From assembly GCF_014281125.1 (NCBI RefSeq), contig NZ_JACOEA010000002.1, positions 317,886 through 381,885 on the forward strand: a stretch of DNA of 64,000 bases, in the 5' to 3' direction. Below the pieces are notes generated by a model. It searched no databases. It saw only the letters and a program-made list of their open reading frames with translations, and was not told the DNA's origin. The position numbers were made by a program, and so were the translations under genes. Below are positions 18,001 through 24,873 of this stretch, piece after piece. Within the stretch, counting starts at the first letter, position 1. Every line of letters starts with the position of its first letter. Origin of the DNA: Lawsonibacter celer (GTDB lineage: Bacteria; Bacillota; Clostridia; Oscillospirales; Oscillospiraceae).

Positions 18001-19088
18001 GTAGTCCAATCATACTGTGTTTCAGTTGTAGTTTTACTTAACTGAACAGATCCGCTGGAAGTATAAAGTATAACTTTATATTCGGTTGCATTGGCAACGC
18101 TGTCCCACTTGGCTACGGTTCCTTCCCAACGCAAATTCTGCGGGGCAGACAGCTTGGACTCCGGCGAAACATATCTAAAGCTGATCGTTCCCGAATTTGT
18201 GTCCGAATCGTTTGCCTTGATAGTGAAATAGTAAGTTCCATTTTCGAGCTTCAGAGTTTTGAAGCGATTGATCAAATTATATGTGTTTGTGTTGATGCTA
18301 TAAATATTGGTCACGGTACCACCCATTGCGGTTTCATCCACCTCAATGTCGTAACTCGCGCTGCCCATATCGTTCCATCTGAGCATACCATCGTCAGAGA
18401 GCGTAACGTTCCACTCTGCTTTACCGCCAGTAAGAGTCGGTGCTGTCCAAGAATAAGTGCCGTACTTCGGACCTTCGGCAGCATTACTGTTACGGTAGTT
18501 GTCAGCTGTTGCCACAACCTCAAACCAGAAACCATCGTTGTAAACGTTCGTACTCCAATCATACTGTGTTTCAGATGTCGTTTTACTTAACTGAAGAGAA
18601 CCGCTGTCACTATAAAGTTTTACTTCATATCCGGTTGCATTGGCAACACTGTCCCATTTAGCTACGGTTCCATCCCAACGCAAATTCTGCGGTGCGGACA
18701 ACTTTTCTTGCGGCGAAACATACTTAAAGCTGATCGTGTTCGAAGTTGTATCCGGACCGTTTGCCTTGATCTGGAAATAGTAAGTACCGTTTTCAATCTT
18801 CAATTCTTTGAAGCGATTGATCAGATTGTACGAGGTGCCGTTGATATTTTCAATTTTGGTCACGGTCACGCCCATTGCGGTTTCGTCCACCTCAATGGTG
18901 TAACTCGTGGCACTTTGCTGCTCGTTCCACGACAGCACACCTTCAGCAGAGAGCTGGATGTTCCACGTGCCGCCACCATCCCCTGAAAGGGTCGGCGCCG
19001 TCCATGCCAACGCCACAGTCGGCAGCAGACCGATCAGCATCACGCAGCAGAGCAGGATACTGAGCAGCCTGTTGGTTTTCTTCTTCAT
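12066..19088 (-). CDS. Giant SLH-anchored surface protein with InlB-type and Listeria-Bacteroides repeats
   Basis: 2340 residues, exported. A signal peptide (MKKKTNRLLSILLCCVMLIG, cleaved after VALA about 28) follows an AAGGAGGG site, which fixes the start at 19088 rather than 13 codons earlier. Next come two near-identical 183-residue units (about 29-395) with fibronectin-III-like segments (APQNLRWxGTVAKWDSVANA), several InlB B-like repeats (YxFVAWR..TYxFTATExxxLYAVF), Ig-like segments, Listeria-Bacteroides repeats (KxFKAWQVNG), a HYDIN/choice-of-anchor-like domain (about 2000) and three SLH domains at the C-terminus with TRAQMVTFL motifs. SLH domains bind pyruvylated secondary cell-wall polymer, so it sits on the cell surface, probably as an adhesin. 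Ligand unknown. Confidence 0.9.
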   Translation of the reverse strand: MKKKTNRLLSILLCCVMLIGLLPTVALAWTAPTLSGDGGGTWNIQLSAEGVLSWNEQQSATSYTIEVDETAMGVTVTKIENINGTSYNLINRFKELKIENGTYYFQIKANGPDTTSNTISFKYVSPQEKLSAPQNLRWDGTVAKWDSVANATGYEVKLYSDSGSLQLSKTTSETQYDWSTNVYNDGFWFEVVATADNYRNSNAAEGPKYGTYSWTAPTLTGGKAEWNVTLSDDGMLRWNDMGSASYDIEVDETAMGGTVTNIYSINTNTYNLINRFKTLKLENGTYYFTIKANDSDTNSGTISFRYVSPESKLSAPQNLRWEGTVAKWDSVANATEYKVILYTSSGSVQLSKTTTETQYDWTTEAADGRWFEVIATAADYRDSNAAEGPKYVVVTYSIGAYPYDATVDATQAGGQVYLTTDEGTDGWSSDGYIKTATEGTTVTLNANPATGYKFVEWRQGTSGATISTEANYQFTASENKYLYAVFETISSTSYNIELAIFDSTYTTTDGGTVSIQTNQGSSVAGQSATKSATENTAVTITAVPKQGYEFVAWKVSSPYVSTAFSTEATYTFTVTESVVDTNENPPLLFLYAVFQETQPQATTYLINCVAHNLSSNEIGGKVFLETDKGGTGYAASQQQYATENTTVRLIAVAEPGYQFVAWRKSTPTDANATVSTNTEYQFTATEAVWMYAVFEYTPDCTVECVPFDITGGINNGQNNVGGTVSIQTDKGTASGTITQSLKATRNSSVTVNAVAASGYEFLGWKKASPYVQDFVATTASYTFNINEELYLYAVFQKIPPVVGGYIDFLTTDNNVCFAETDESGFMRVNLFGNGKAMKLPLVYRTDNLDLKFDGWYTAKVGGEKVTEDTVFNGYTILYDRWTAANIANEKIITAIEIPNSALVNGYTEIEYINASSAVNMDGVVNSKVYAVYNGLNAYGSQVTGAETIDTSKDYSVVTTVKLQDGYYFAPNISLTAQHGVRAGVTYRAIVDGVGVTTNTWNNLATTVDICINFPAGGNNVGFTTEPVGGTVNENEPYNFTWGVSGQPTAAELQVKSGNDWATADTLTVGNTTGTIAAQTGTKTYRILVTYGNSGSIYCNEFTVTWLAAVQNTFSMSPASGTVKNGTDYYYTWACVQTPATANLERKNGDNWDELGSATDRKITWNDSYANSTQTFRIKATMAGGSAFYSNEFTVTYKATPLFTVQPADGKVAINATYTVNYAFDKGDAQNDGDKVLQKYNGNDWDNISTSEVYFTQAVVPAQDAETTGTYRIGIQEDGNWTYSESFTVQWVDDYTFEMDKDSLAWGSVAKTDGYNEYAKTIKIMYTGTKTGTLKYDTPTNFYVQHWHGANYDTLTFTPKTDITAGTHNESVNVWVSSNGSDVLEQKTASLSITIEAPTYTVSFDKNGGSGSMASVYNVSGSYELPTCAFTAPANKEFKAWQVNGGAERNPGESITVTGNIVLTALWKDLPVVSGYTITFAAGEGTGTMNSVAGASGTYHLPACTFTAPSGKQFKAWQVNGQELQPGQTITVSANTTVTALWQNIPASYHTVNFSSANVCGVSGSYSTTQYVAQGQAMTDIIVTANDGYYFPDPLQVSGAGSGVTVTRDSYTQVTISGTPTSGVSIMFGPNAKTKEATPNTVTFEATGADTGNLCNLENGVTYSVTGAATAEFTASGTTHELTNVVPGTLNIVKKATDTNTKLDSDAHPYPVDKNNSVPNLYSTNCSDSNNNNGSILNVTSEMEWQKSGANSWTTGNGSNVTGLTPGTYYVRYKASSINLAGIPQTINIAAYGVAQLTGTVEITGDAKFDAQLTADTSGITNNTGTLSYQWKRGNTEIGTNSATYTIVEADINSTITVTVTSSVQTGSVTSAATATIEKADGPAAPSVTPVACTNGSNNDGKITGVTTAMEYSTTSNFNSKTTCTGTEITNLANGTYYVRVAETATQKAGAAATVNVPAYSAVPTYGIDLDVNNTYSFDAVTVGYAAIAAKTVTVSNTGNSATGPLTVVLSGTDAASFTLSTANIADIAVGGNATFTVVPNTGLSAKTYTATVTVSGGNSINASFDVSFTVNPAGGGYTPATYSVTVDKTDNGSISVSPKSASKGTTVTITVKPDTGYELDTLKVVDKNGDKVKLTEKDGKYTFTMPASKVTVTGTFVEIEQPMVNPFIDVKESDYFYNAVMWAVKSGVTKGTSATTFSPNAPCTRAQMVTFLWRASGSPKPVTDVCPFTDVNMDSYYGKAVLWAVETGITNGTSETTFSPEADCTRAQMAAFLCRMAGGKAASSAIGFTDVSADAYYAKSVQWAVENGITLGTGDGTTFSPNEICTRAQMVTFLYRFFVK
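17895..19004 (-). repeat. Tandem duplication, about 550 bases, in the surface-protein gene
   Basis: Two adjacent copies of a roughly 183-codon unit, about 18450-19004 and 17895-18449. The proteins match closely (WTAPTL start, VDETAM, NLINRFK, LSAPQNLRW, TQYDW, AAEGPKY end) and the DNA is still clearly alignable, so the duplication is fairly recent and prone to slippage or recombination. Confidence 0.8.
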
Positions 19089-19185
19089 AAATGTTTCCCT
19101 CCTTGTTTTCCATAGAGTTTTCTTCAATCACTTCTGTTCAGAAGGCACTTTTATGCCGGTTGGGAAGTTCTTTCTTCTCATCGGC

Positions 19186-19488
19186 CTATCCGACCTCCCT
19201 TCGCAGGGGACGGGGAGTCCGCCGTGCCAGCCGCGTTCCGCACTCCGGGCAATAGGCCGAGGTGCTGGCTACCACCGTGCCGCATTTCGTGCAGGAAAGG
19301 TGGTGGGATTTATACAGGTCAAAGAGCGTTTCGCGGGGCAACTCTGCGCCGCAGTCGCTGCAATAGCGCTGCGCTGCATCCGCTGTGCCGCCGCACACAC
19401 GGCAGACCTTGGTCTGCTTCATCACATCGGGGCCGAAGCCAAAGCGTTTCATTCCCTCCAGACGGAGCGCCTGTATTCTGTCAGTCAT
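19186..19488 (-). CDS. Small double zinc-ribbon protein
   Basis: 100 residues with two treble-clef-like zinc ribbons: CRVCGGTADAAQRYCSDCG and CTKCGTVVASTSAYCPECG. The start ATG at 19488 follows GGGAGTGAG and overlaps the end of the upstream gene by eight bases, so the two are translationally coupled. No enzyme domain is visible. Such proteins are often scaffolds or chaperone-like; here the pair sits between the surface protein and the lipoprotein/LuxR module. Function unknown. Confidence 0.7.
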   Translation of the reverse strand: MTDRIQALRLEGMKRFGFGPDVMKQTKVCRVCGGTADAAQRYCSDCGAELPRETLFDLYKSHHLSCTKCGTVVASTSAYCPECGTRLARRTPRPLRREVG

Positions 19489-19852
19489 CGAACTCACTCC
19501 CTTCGTAAAGAAGCTTTGCCCCACACTTGGAGCAGAACCGCTCCGGTGAAGAAAGCCTCTTGCCGCATTGCGGACAGAACTTGGGGACATTCTCCCAGGG
19601 GGCGCAATCCACACATTCCATCACATCGGCGTTATACATCACATCCGATACCCACCTGCCGCATTTGTGGCAGTGGTTGAAGTGCTGCCTGCCCTCACGC
19701 TTCCAGGCGAGCATCAGCGCCTCCTCCGGCGTATCGGCGCGGACCGGCTCCGTGGTGCAGGCAAGCGCGCCGGACAGATCGCAGAAAAACTGAAAGCGGT
19801 TGCCCCCCGCGTCTGCAATGAGCTTGTAACTCGCTGTGGGTTTTCCTTTCAA
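19481..19852 (-). CDS. Zinc-ribbon protein, first gene of a coupled pair
   Basis: 123 residues. The N-terminal half (1-60) is a small alpha/beta segment (YKLIADAGGNRFQFFCDLSG) without cysteine clusters; the second half has CHKCGRWV..CVDC and CPQCGKRL..CSKCG, two zinc ribbons. The TTG at 19852 is accepted as start because GGAGG lies seven bases upstream and no ATG is available. The stop overlaps the start of the next zinc-ribbon gene. Upstream, divergent from it, is the promoter with an ATTGACT palindrome. Function unknown. Confidence 0.7.
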   Translation of the reverse strand: MKGKPTASYKLIADAGGNRFQFFCDLSGALACTTEPVRADTPEEALMLAWKREGRQHFNHCHKCGRWVSDVMYNADVMECVDCAPWENVPKFCPQCGKRLSSPERFCSKCGAKLLYEGSEFDD

Positions 19853-19914
19853 GGCTTAGCCTCCTTTCTCGCAAATCGTGGTTTCAAACGATGCCCTGTC
19901 TGCGACAGGCAGTA

Positions 19915-19944
19915 TTGACTAAGTCAATAGCAGACGCTATAATA
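19915..19944 (+). promoter_or_regulatory. Promoter with a palindrome over the -35 box
   Basis: TTGACT (19916-19921), 17-base spacer, TATAAT (19939-19944). The -35 box lies in the perfect palindrome ATTGACT-A-AGTCAAT (19915-19929), a likely operator. It points toward the lipoprotein-LuxR-XRE genes. Confidence 0.75.
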
Positions 19945-19992
19945 TAAATAAATAAGGGCGGCCTCTGTGTTCGTTGGCGCGTCGACAGAGGA

Positions 19993-20025
19993 CTTTATTT
20001 GGGAAACTTTGTTTCCCAAATAAAG
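19993..20025. repeat. Perfect 15-base hairpin in the leader
   Basis: CTTTATTTGGGAAAC - TTT - GTTTCCCAAATAAAG, then GGGGTACCCC. It lacks a following T run, so it is a stable leader hairpin or binding site rather than an obvious terminator. Confidence 0.6.
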
Positions 20026-20234
20026 GGGTACCCCATTCTTGTTTTTGTGAACGGCAAGGCTTATACCCTCCTTGATGTTCCCTTGCGGCTATCATTATAC
20101 GGATTTCCCCGATTTTGTCCCCTACCCAAACCCCCAAAAGGTAGGGATGGGAGCAAAAAAATTTGAAAATTTTCTTGATTTTCATTGGTTTTCGGGGAGA
20201 GAGCCATGCAACCCAACGAAGGAGGAACAAATCC

Positions 20235-21563
20235 ATGAAACGATCTCTCACACTTTTGCTTGCTGCACTGCTCACTCTGTGCGGTCTGACCGGCTGCGCT
20301 GAAAAGACGGCGCTTGACCCGAAGGAACCGGTCACGCTGACTCTGTGGCATGTCTATGGCGAACAGGCCGACTCCCCGATGAACCGGCTGGTGGAGGAAT
20401 TCAATTCCACGGTGGGTCAGGAGAAGGGCATCATCGTGACCGTCACCAATGTGTCCAGCAGCTCCAAGATCACAGCGCAGCTGCAGGAGGCAATGTCCGG
20501 AAAACCCGGCGCACCGGAAATGCCCGATCTGTTCTCCGGCAACTCCAGCACCGTAGCTGAACTGGGAGCCGACAATCTGCTGGACTGGAATACATATTTC
20601 AGCAAGGACGAGCTGGCGAGCTATGTACCGGAATTTCTGAATGACGGAACGATGGACGGAAAGCTGATGGTCTTTCCTGTGTCCAAGTCCACTTACGCAC
20701 TGTTTTTGAACGGCTCCCAGTTTGAGCGGTTTTCCGCCGATACCGGAGTGACCTATGACACCCTTTCCACCTGGGAAGGCTTCTTTGATGCCGCCGCCAG
20801 GTATTATGACTGGTCTGACGGCAAGCCTTTCTGCGCCTTTGACTACCTGATCCGCCATATCGAATTTGATGTCATGGCCAGTGGCGATGATCTGGAGTAC
20901 ACCGAGAACGGCTGGTACAACACCGAAAGTCCGGCCATCCAGCGCTCCTGGACGAAATTTGCCCAGCCGCTGGTGCAGGGGCATATCGCCATTTCGGATC
21001 AGTATTCCAACACCCAGGTCATGACCGGTGAAACCCTGTCCGGCATCGGCTCCACCGCTGCGATCATTTATTACAACGATACCGTCACCTATCCCGACAA
21101 CACCTCGGAGCCGATGAATCTGAAGGTGCTGCCCCTGCCCAGGACCGGCGAAGGCGAACAGTTTATGCCCATGACCGGCGTGGGTCTTTGCGCATATCAG
21201 ACCACCGAGCAGAAGGGCGAAGCCGCCGCTGTTTTTGTGCGCTGGCTGACCGAGGGTGAGCGCAATCTGGCCTTTGTTGCGGAAACGGGATATATGCCCG
21301 TGAACAACGATGCCTTTGCCGCGATTGAGAACTATGATTTTCCGGATGCGGGATACGCCAGTCTGTTTGACGCCATCAAGACCATGCGGGAAGGCTATAC
21401 CCCCGTGGTACGCCCCACGTTTAGCGGATACTATGATAAAATTGACGCACTGTACGGCGGGCTGCGGCAGATGATGCCTGCGCTGCGGGAGCGCAGCGCC
21501 AATGGCGAGAGCGTTGATGCGCTGGCAAAAGAAACCTGGGATTTCTTCTGCTCGATTCAGTAA
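20235..21563 (+). CDS. Extracellular solute-binding lipoprotein
   Basis: 442 residues with a lipoprotein signal (MKRSLTLLLAALLTLCGLTG, lipobox Cys at 21) and the bacterial type 1 binding fold used by sugar importers (VTLTLWHVYGEQADSPMN at the mature start; MPMTGVGLCAYQTT and EAAAVFVRWLT near the C-terminus). The ATG at 20235 has GAAGGAGG upstream; an open extension to 20163 is rejected. No permease or ATPase gene follows. Instead the next gene encodes a membrane-bound LuxR-type regulator, so this protein may hand its ligand to a sensor rather than to a transporter. Ligand unknown. Confidence 0.88.
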   Translation: MKRSLTLLLAALLTLCGLTGCAEKTALDPKEPVTLTLWHVYGEQADSPMNRLVEEFNSTVGQEKGIIVTVTNVSSSSKITAQLQEAMSGKPGAPEMPDLFSGNSSTVAELGADNLLDWNTYFSKDELASYVPEFLNDGTMDGKLMVFPVSKSTYALFLNGSQFERFSADTGVTYDTLSTWEGFFDAAARYYDWSDGKPFCAFDYLIRHIEFDVMASGDDLEYTENGWYNTESPAIQRSWTKFAQPLVQGHIAISDQYSNTQVMTGETLSGIGSTAAIIYYNDTVTYPDNTSEPMNLKVLPLPRTGEGEQFMPMTGVGLCAYQTTEQKGEAAAVFVRWLTEGERNLAFVAETGYMPVNNDAFAAIENYDFPDAGYASLFDAIKTMREGYTPVVRPTFSGYYDKIDALYGGLRQMMPALRERSANGESVDALAKETWDFFCSIQ

Positions 21564-21578
21564 AGCAGAGGTGATGTC

Positions 21579-23282
21579 ATGGGCATTTTCTCTGCATTTC
21601 GCTATTCCGAATGGTCATTAAAACGAAAGCTGTTCGGATATATGTTCCTTCTGGCAACGCTGCTTTTGCTGGCGCTGGTGACCGGCCTGTTCCTGTTCGG
21701 TCGCTTCGACAGCGCCGGTAAAAACACTTATGAAGCGCTGGATATTCAGCTGGAAGTCTTTGAAAAGGATGTTTCCACCCATTTTGATATGCTTGCCGCT
21801 GCCGGTATCCACCTCTCTGAAAGCACGACCGAGTTTCTGGAGGAATATCTTGCCGAACATGGTCTTTCCTTTGACCAATTAAACGACGCAGAGGCCGAGA
21901 TCGCCGGTATCCAGGAAGAATTGATCGAGAACCTGCGTCAAAAGATGCTTCAGGAAAACTGCTCCGGCATTTTTGTAATGCTGGATGTAACGGTCAACAG
22001 CTCCGTAGCCAATGCTGAATGCTCCCGCGCCGGTCTGTATCTTCAGCAAACTGGCTATCAAAACTCCGACGAAAGCATCCTGCTTTACCGTGGGCTTTCG
22101 GACACAGGCAAACGGCACGGCGTCATGCCCCATCGGAAATGGCGGCTGGAGTTTCGGACAGACCTGTTCCCCAATTACAGTGAGATCCGCACCCTTGGTT
22201 CTGCTCGGCCGGAGGATGCCTATTATCTGACGGATTGCTTCACGCTGCCGGGAACCTCAGAGAGAGCCATGCTGATGGTGGTTCCCATCATCGGAACAGA
22301 CGGAACCTTCTACGGCGTGTGTGGCTATGAGGTCAGTGAAAGCTATTTCATGACCTACCACGCCCAGCCTACCAAGATCAGGCATTTGACCTGCCTGCTG
22401 ACCCGAGAAGAAGCATCGTTAGACGCAGCGGCAGGTTTGAGCTGCGGCGTATCCAGCGGATACTACCGCGCTCCGGCAGGAATCTTGCGCGCAGCAGACG
22501 CAGACGATGGGCTGACCTGTTTTACCGGCGACGGTATCTCTTATGTGGGCGTATCCCGCAGTCTTGCGCTCACGCCCAACAATGCTCCCTATGCCATAGC
22601 GGTGATGATGCTCAAGTCGGATTACGACAGAGAGGTCACGAAAACAGCCCTGCAAAACATTGTCCTCTGGTCGCTTTTGCTGTTCTTTGCCGTAAGCTGC
22701 TGCATCTTTTTCAGTCGGAGATACCTTTCCCCGATTTTGAAAGGCCTGGAACAGATTAAGTCGGACAAACGGGCCCAGGCGCAGTCTCCCATCCCGGAGA
22801 TCAACGACCTGTTTGTATTCCTGGCGGAGCAGGATCGAAAGCATGAGGCGTCGCTGGATGCACTGACGCAGGAAAAGCATACCGTGCAGAGCGAAAACAT
22901 TCGCTTACAGTTCAAATTTGAGCAGGCTCAAGTGGCATATCAGAAGGCACAGGCCGAGTACGACAAGGCACAGGAAGATTTGTCGGCTGCCAAGCAGGAG
23001 CTTGACCGCCTTTCCTATTCCAGAAAGACCGAGATCGACCCCGATGACTATCAGGCGTTCCTGGACGGTGTACAGATGCTGACCAAGGCGGAGCGTGAAA
23101 TCTTTGAATGGTATCTGGAAGGGAAAACGGCAAATGAGATTCTGGAGCTGGCCGGCATCAAGCAAGGCACTCTGAAATTCCACAACCATAACATTCTGGG
23201 CAAGCTGGGCGTATCGTCACGAAAGCAAATGCTCCGCTATGCCGCACTGATGAAGCAACAGGAACAAGGAGGCTTGCTATGA
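21579..23282 (+). CDS. Membrane-bound one-component regulator: extracellular sensor plus LuxR-type helix-turn-helix
   Basis: 567 residues. A basic N-terminus is followed by a membrane helix (about 20-42), an outside domain of about 310 residues, a second membrane helix (about 360-380, ALQNIVLWSLLLFFAVSCCI), a coiled coil (about 420-485, rich in QKAQAEYDKAQ) and a LuxR/GerE helix-turn-helix at about 500-560 (LTKAEREIFEWYLEGKTANEILELAGI). There is no kinase or receiver domain, so the sensor is joined directly to the DNA-binding domain. It follows the lipoprotein gene by 15 bases and overlaps the next gene by ATGA. Which promoter it controls is unknown; the upstream palindrome is one candidate. 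Confidence 0.85.
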   Translation: MGIFSAFRYSEWSLKRKLFGYMFLLATLLLLALVTGLFLFGRFDSAGKNTYEALDIQLEVFEKDVSTHFDMLAAAGIHLSESTTEFLEEYLAEHGLSFDQLNDAEAEIAGIQEELIENLRQKMLQENCSGIFVMLDVTVNSSVANAECSRAGLYLQQTGYQNSDESILLYRGLSDTGKRHGVMPHRKWRLEFRTDLFPNYSEIRTLGSARPEDAYYLTDCFTLPGTSERAMLMVVPIIGTDGTFYGVCGYEVSESYFMTYHAQPTKIRHLTCLLTREEASLDAAAGLSCGVSSGYYRAPAGILRAADADDGLTCFTGDGISYVGVSRSLALTPNNAPYAIAVMMLKSDYDREVTKTALQNIVLWSLLLFFAVSCCIFFSRRYLSPILKGLEQIKSDKRAQAQSPIPEINDLFVFLAEQDRKHEASLDALTQEKHTVQSENIRLQFKFEQAQVAYQKAQAEYDKAQEDLSAAKQELDRLSYSRKTEIDPDDYQAFLDGVQMLTKAEREIFEWYLEGKTANEILELAGIKQGTLKFHNHNILGKLGVSSRKQMLRYAALMKQQEQGGLL

Positions 23283-23494
23283 CACTTGCAGACCGCTTAA
23301 ATCAGATTATTGAGGAACAGAAACTGTCCAAGCGGGAGTTTGCCAAGCGCATCGGAGTTTCTGAAAACTATCTCTACATTCTGACCGGTAACAGCAGACG
23401 GGGCAGCGACAGGAACAAGACGATCTCGCCCTCCCTGGCAAAACTCATTGCCCTTGAATTCGGCTACGACGCCGATTGGATCATGAACGGATAA
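23279..23494 (+). CDS. Small XRE-type helix-turn-helix protein
   Basis: 71 residues, almost wholly a lambda-repressor-like helix-turn-helix: LNQIIEEQKLSKREFAKRIG, then VSENYLYILTGNSRRG and SLAKLIALEFGYDADWIMNG. It begins in the ATGA overlap with the LuxR-type gene, so the two are co-translated, and it ends just before a strong terminator. It may regulate the module or the element. Confidence 0.85.
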   Translation: MTLADRLNQIIEEQKLSKREFAKRIGVSENYLYILTGNSRRGSDRNKTISPSLAKLIALEFGYDADWIMNG

Positions 23495-23502
23495 CCCTAT
23501 GT

Positions 23503-23535
23503 ATGGAGCAGCCTTGCCGGCTGCTCCATTTTTTA
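23503..23535 (+). terminator. Terminator after the lipoprotein-LuxR-XRE operon
   Basis: ATGGAGCAGCC / GGCTGCTCCAT stem with a short loop followed by TTTTTT, nine bases after the XRE stop. Confidence 0.92.
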
Positions 23536-23559
23536 ATATGCTGGAGTACCATATAAAAG

Positions 23560-23702
23560 CTGGATAAGACAGAGAGAAAACTGGCCCTGCAGATTACTGA
23601 CTGCAAAGACCAGATTGCCGAGGAGCTGTCCTTGTATAGTTTTATCGCCGGTTTCCGTCTGGCGTGGAACCTGAGTACGGAACTGAATATGTACGAAAAA
23701 GA
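23560..23702 (+). pseudogene. Remnant of a DUF6809-like small gene
   Basis: An open frame without a usable start reads LDKTERKLALQITDCKDQIA, EELSLYSFIAGFRLAWNL and STELNMYEKE before running into the terminator hairpin. The pattern KLALQI..CKDQIAEE..FIAGFRLA resembles the end of short hypothetical proteins of Clostridial mobile elements (DUF6809 type). The front part is absent, so it is probably a deletion remnant. Confidence 0.45.
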
Positions 23703-23746
23703 GCACCCTGCATCAACGAACGATTTCGTTGATGCAGGGTGCTCTT
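23699..23746 (-). terminator. Terminator of the DUF6076 gene, 22-bp stem
   Basis: Left arm 23699-23720 and right arm 23725-23746 pair perfectly over 22 bases (GAGCACCCTGCATCAACGAA at its core) with a four-base loop. On the minus strand the stem is followed by TTTTTCG. It lies 50 bases beyond the stop at 23798. Confidence 0.88.
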
Positions 23747-23797
23747 GCTATGTCTGGGGCAGTATTCGCAATAGGAATCCTGCCTCTACTTTTGTGT

Positions 23798-24070
23798 TTA
23801 ATCCGGCCTGAAATATGCATCCCGGTCAAGTTCCAGACTGGTGGCATAGTCATACTGCTTTTGTAGAAAGTTCAGATAATAGTTTTTCGCAGTATTCCAA
23901 CGAATAAGGGCAAACCCATCGGGTTCTTTTACATTTACCTCTCTGTACACATCACGCAGTGTGTTCATATACTCCGCATTCTCGCTGTAAAACTCCTTCA
24001 AGACGTCTTTGGGTTTAACCCATGTATCGGGATCGGCGGTACTAACATAAGGCAACTGCAGTTTTTTCAT
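23798..24070 (-). pseudogene. 3' part of a frameshifted DUF6076-like gene
   Basis: 90 codons from an internal ATG (MKKLQLPYVSTADPDTWVKP). The same frame is open further upstream and overlaps the end of the 5' part, reading EFRTLYKRIVANLTDKDARM, which joins naturally to this segment. The two parts would form one protein of about 355 residues if one base were added in the run of six A (plus strand 24137-24142). There is no ribosome site for a separate start, so it is probably not an independent gene. Confidence 0.6.
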
Positions 24071-24087
24071 GCGGGCATCCTTGTCGG

Positions 24088-24873
24088 TCAGGTTTGCAAC
24101 GATACGTTTGTACAGTGTCCGAAACTCAGGGACTCCAAAAAACTGTCCTCTTCTCTCTGTTTGCTGGCGCAGGCATCGGAGCAGTATTTTTTTGTGTTTC
24201 GTTTCGGGACAAAGTAACGTCCGCAGAATTCACATTTCTTGATGTATTTGTCTTTCTCCATCACATGGCGCAGAAGCCATATGATCAATTCATCCGGCGT
24301 CGCGAACATATAGGACGTCCCGTTGGCGAGAGCGATTCCGTGTTCCTGCAAGAACTGACAGGCATGGCTGAAATCCTCCTGCAAAGTAACACTGCCGGTT
24401 TTCATCAAAAGCATGAAACTCTCAAGTTCATACTTAGCACTTAGCTCCGGAGTGCGACTCAAGGTAACTTCCATCTGAGATATCGCCTGTTCTGTCAGCG
24501 AGGTCACAAGTGCGTCCTGATAAAAGTTCAAGTAGATTTGAAGCCGCTGGCTTGGCTTCAGTGCCTCTACATACTTATCGTCAGAAAGATAAATGTCATG
24601 GACTATCCGCAAATAACGCTCGCGGTCATAATCCCCCAACCACTCGCGAAACGCCTCTTCGTTTTTGATGATTGCTCCGTGAGAGGCTGCAAACTTGGCA
24701 TCGCTTTCGGGAGCGAGTTTTTCGACATGTTCGCCGTTCAGGAATATGCACAGGAGCTCACCGACAGTCTGAAACATATTGAACGTGTTGTATTTACTGT
24801 CAGCATGGTAAAGCATCAGACAGCACACATCACCAATCACCTGCAGCATGAGAGGAGCATTGTTTTCGTTCAT
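24088..24873 (-). CDS. DUF6076-like protein, 5' part (frameshifted at its end)
   Basis: About 260 residues from the ATG at 24873, which has GAGGTG seven bases upstream (an in-frame ATG at 24930 has none). The protein is mostly helical, with a zinc-knuckle near the end, CEFCGRYFVPKRNTKKYCSD then ACASKQRE, as in DUF6076-type proteins of Clostridial elements. The last 17 residues (after KQREEDSF) are out of frame with the downstream continuation. The function of the family is not known to me; the zinc motif resembles CGNR-type RNA/DNA-contact motifs. Transcribed opposite to its neighbours. Confidence 0.6.
   Translation of the reverse strand: MNENNAPLMLQVIGDVCCLMLYHADSKYNTFNMFQTVGELLCIFLNGEHVEKLAPESDAKFAASHGAIIKNEEAFREWLGDYDRERYLRIVHDIYLSDDKYVEALKPSQRLQIYLNFYQDALVTSLTEQAISQMEVTLSRTPELSAKYELESFMLLMKTGSVTLQEDFSHACQFLQEHGIALANGTSYMFATPDELIIWLLRHVMEKDKYIKKCEFCGRYFVPKRNTKKYCSDACASKQREEDSFLESLSFGHCTNVSLQT

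Larger units (their letters stand above)
19853..20234. other. Divergent regulatory region
   Basis: 382 bases between the zinc-ribbon pair and the lipoprotein gene. It holds a good promoter with a palindrome at 19915-19944, the small palindrome CCTGTC-TGC-GACAGG (19895-19910), a perfect 15-base hairpin at 19993-20025 and a CCCTACC/GGTAGGG hairpin near 20122-20146. The plus-strand leader to the lipoprotein start would be about 285 bases. No open frame is supported. Confidence 0.6.

Noticed and set aside
23798..24873. Programmed frameshift in the DUF6076-like gene
   Set aside because: A run of six identical bases can slip, but there is no upstream ribosome-site-like stimulator or downstream hairpin at the right distance that I can see, so a simple mutation or read error is more likely. 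Kept as a finding only as a frameshift.
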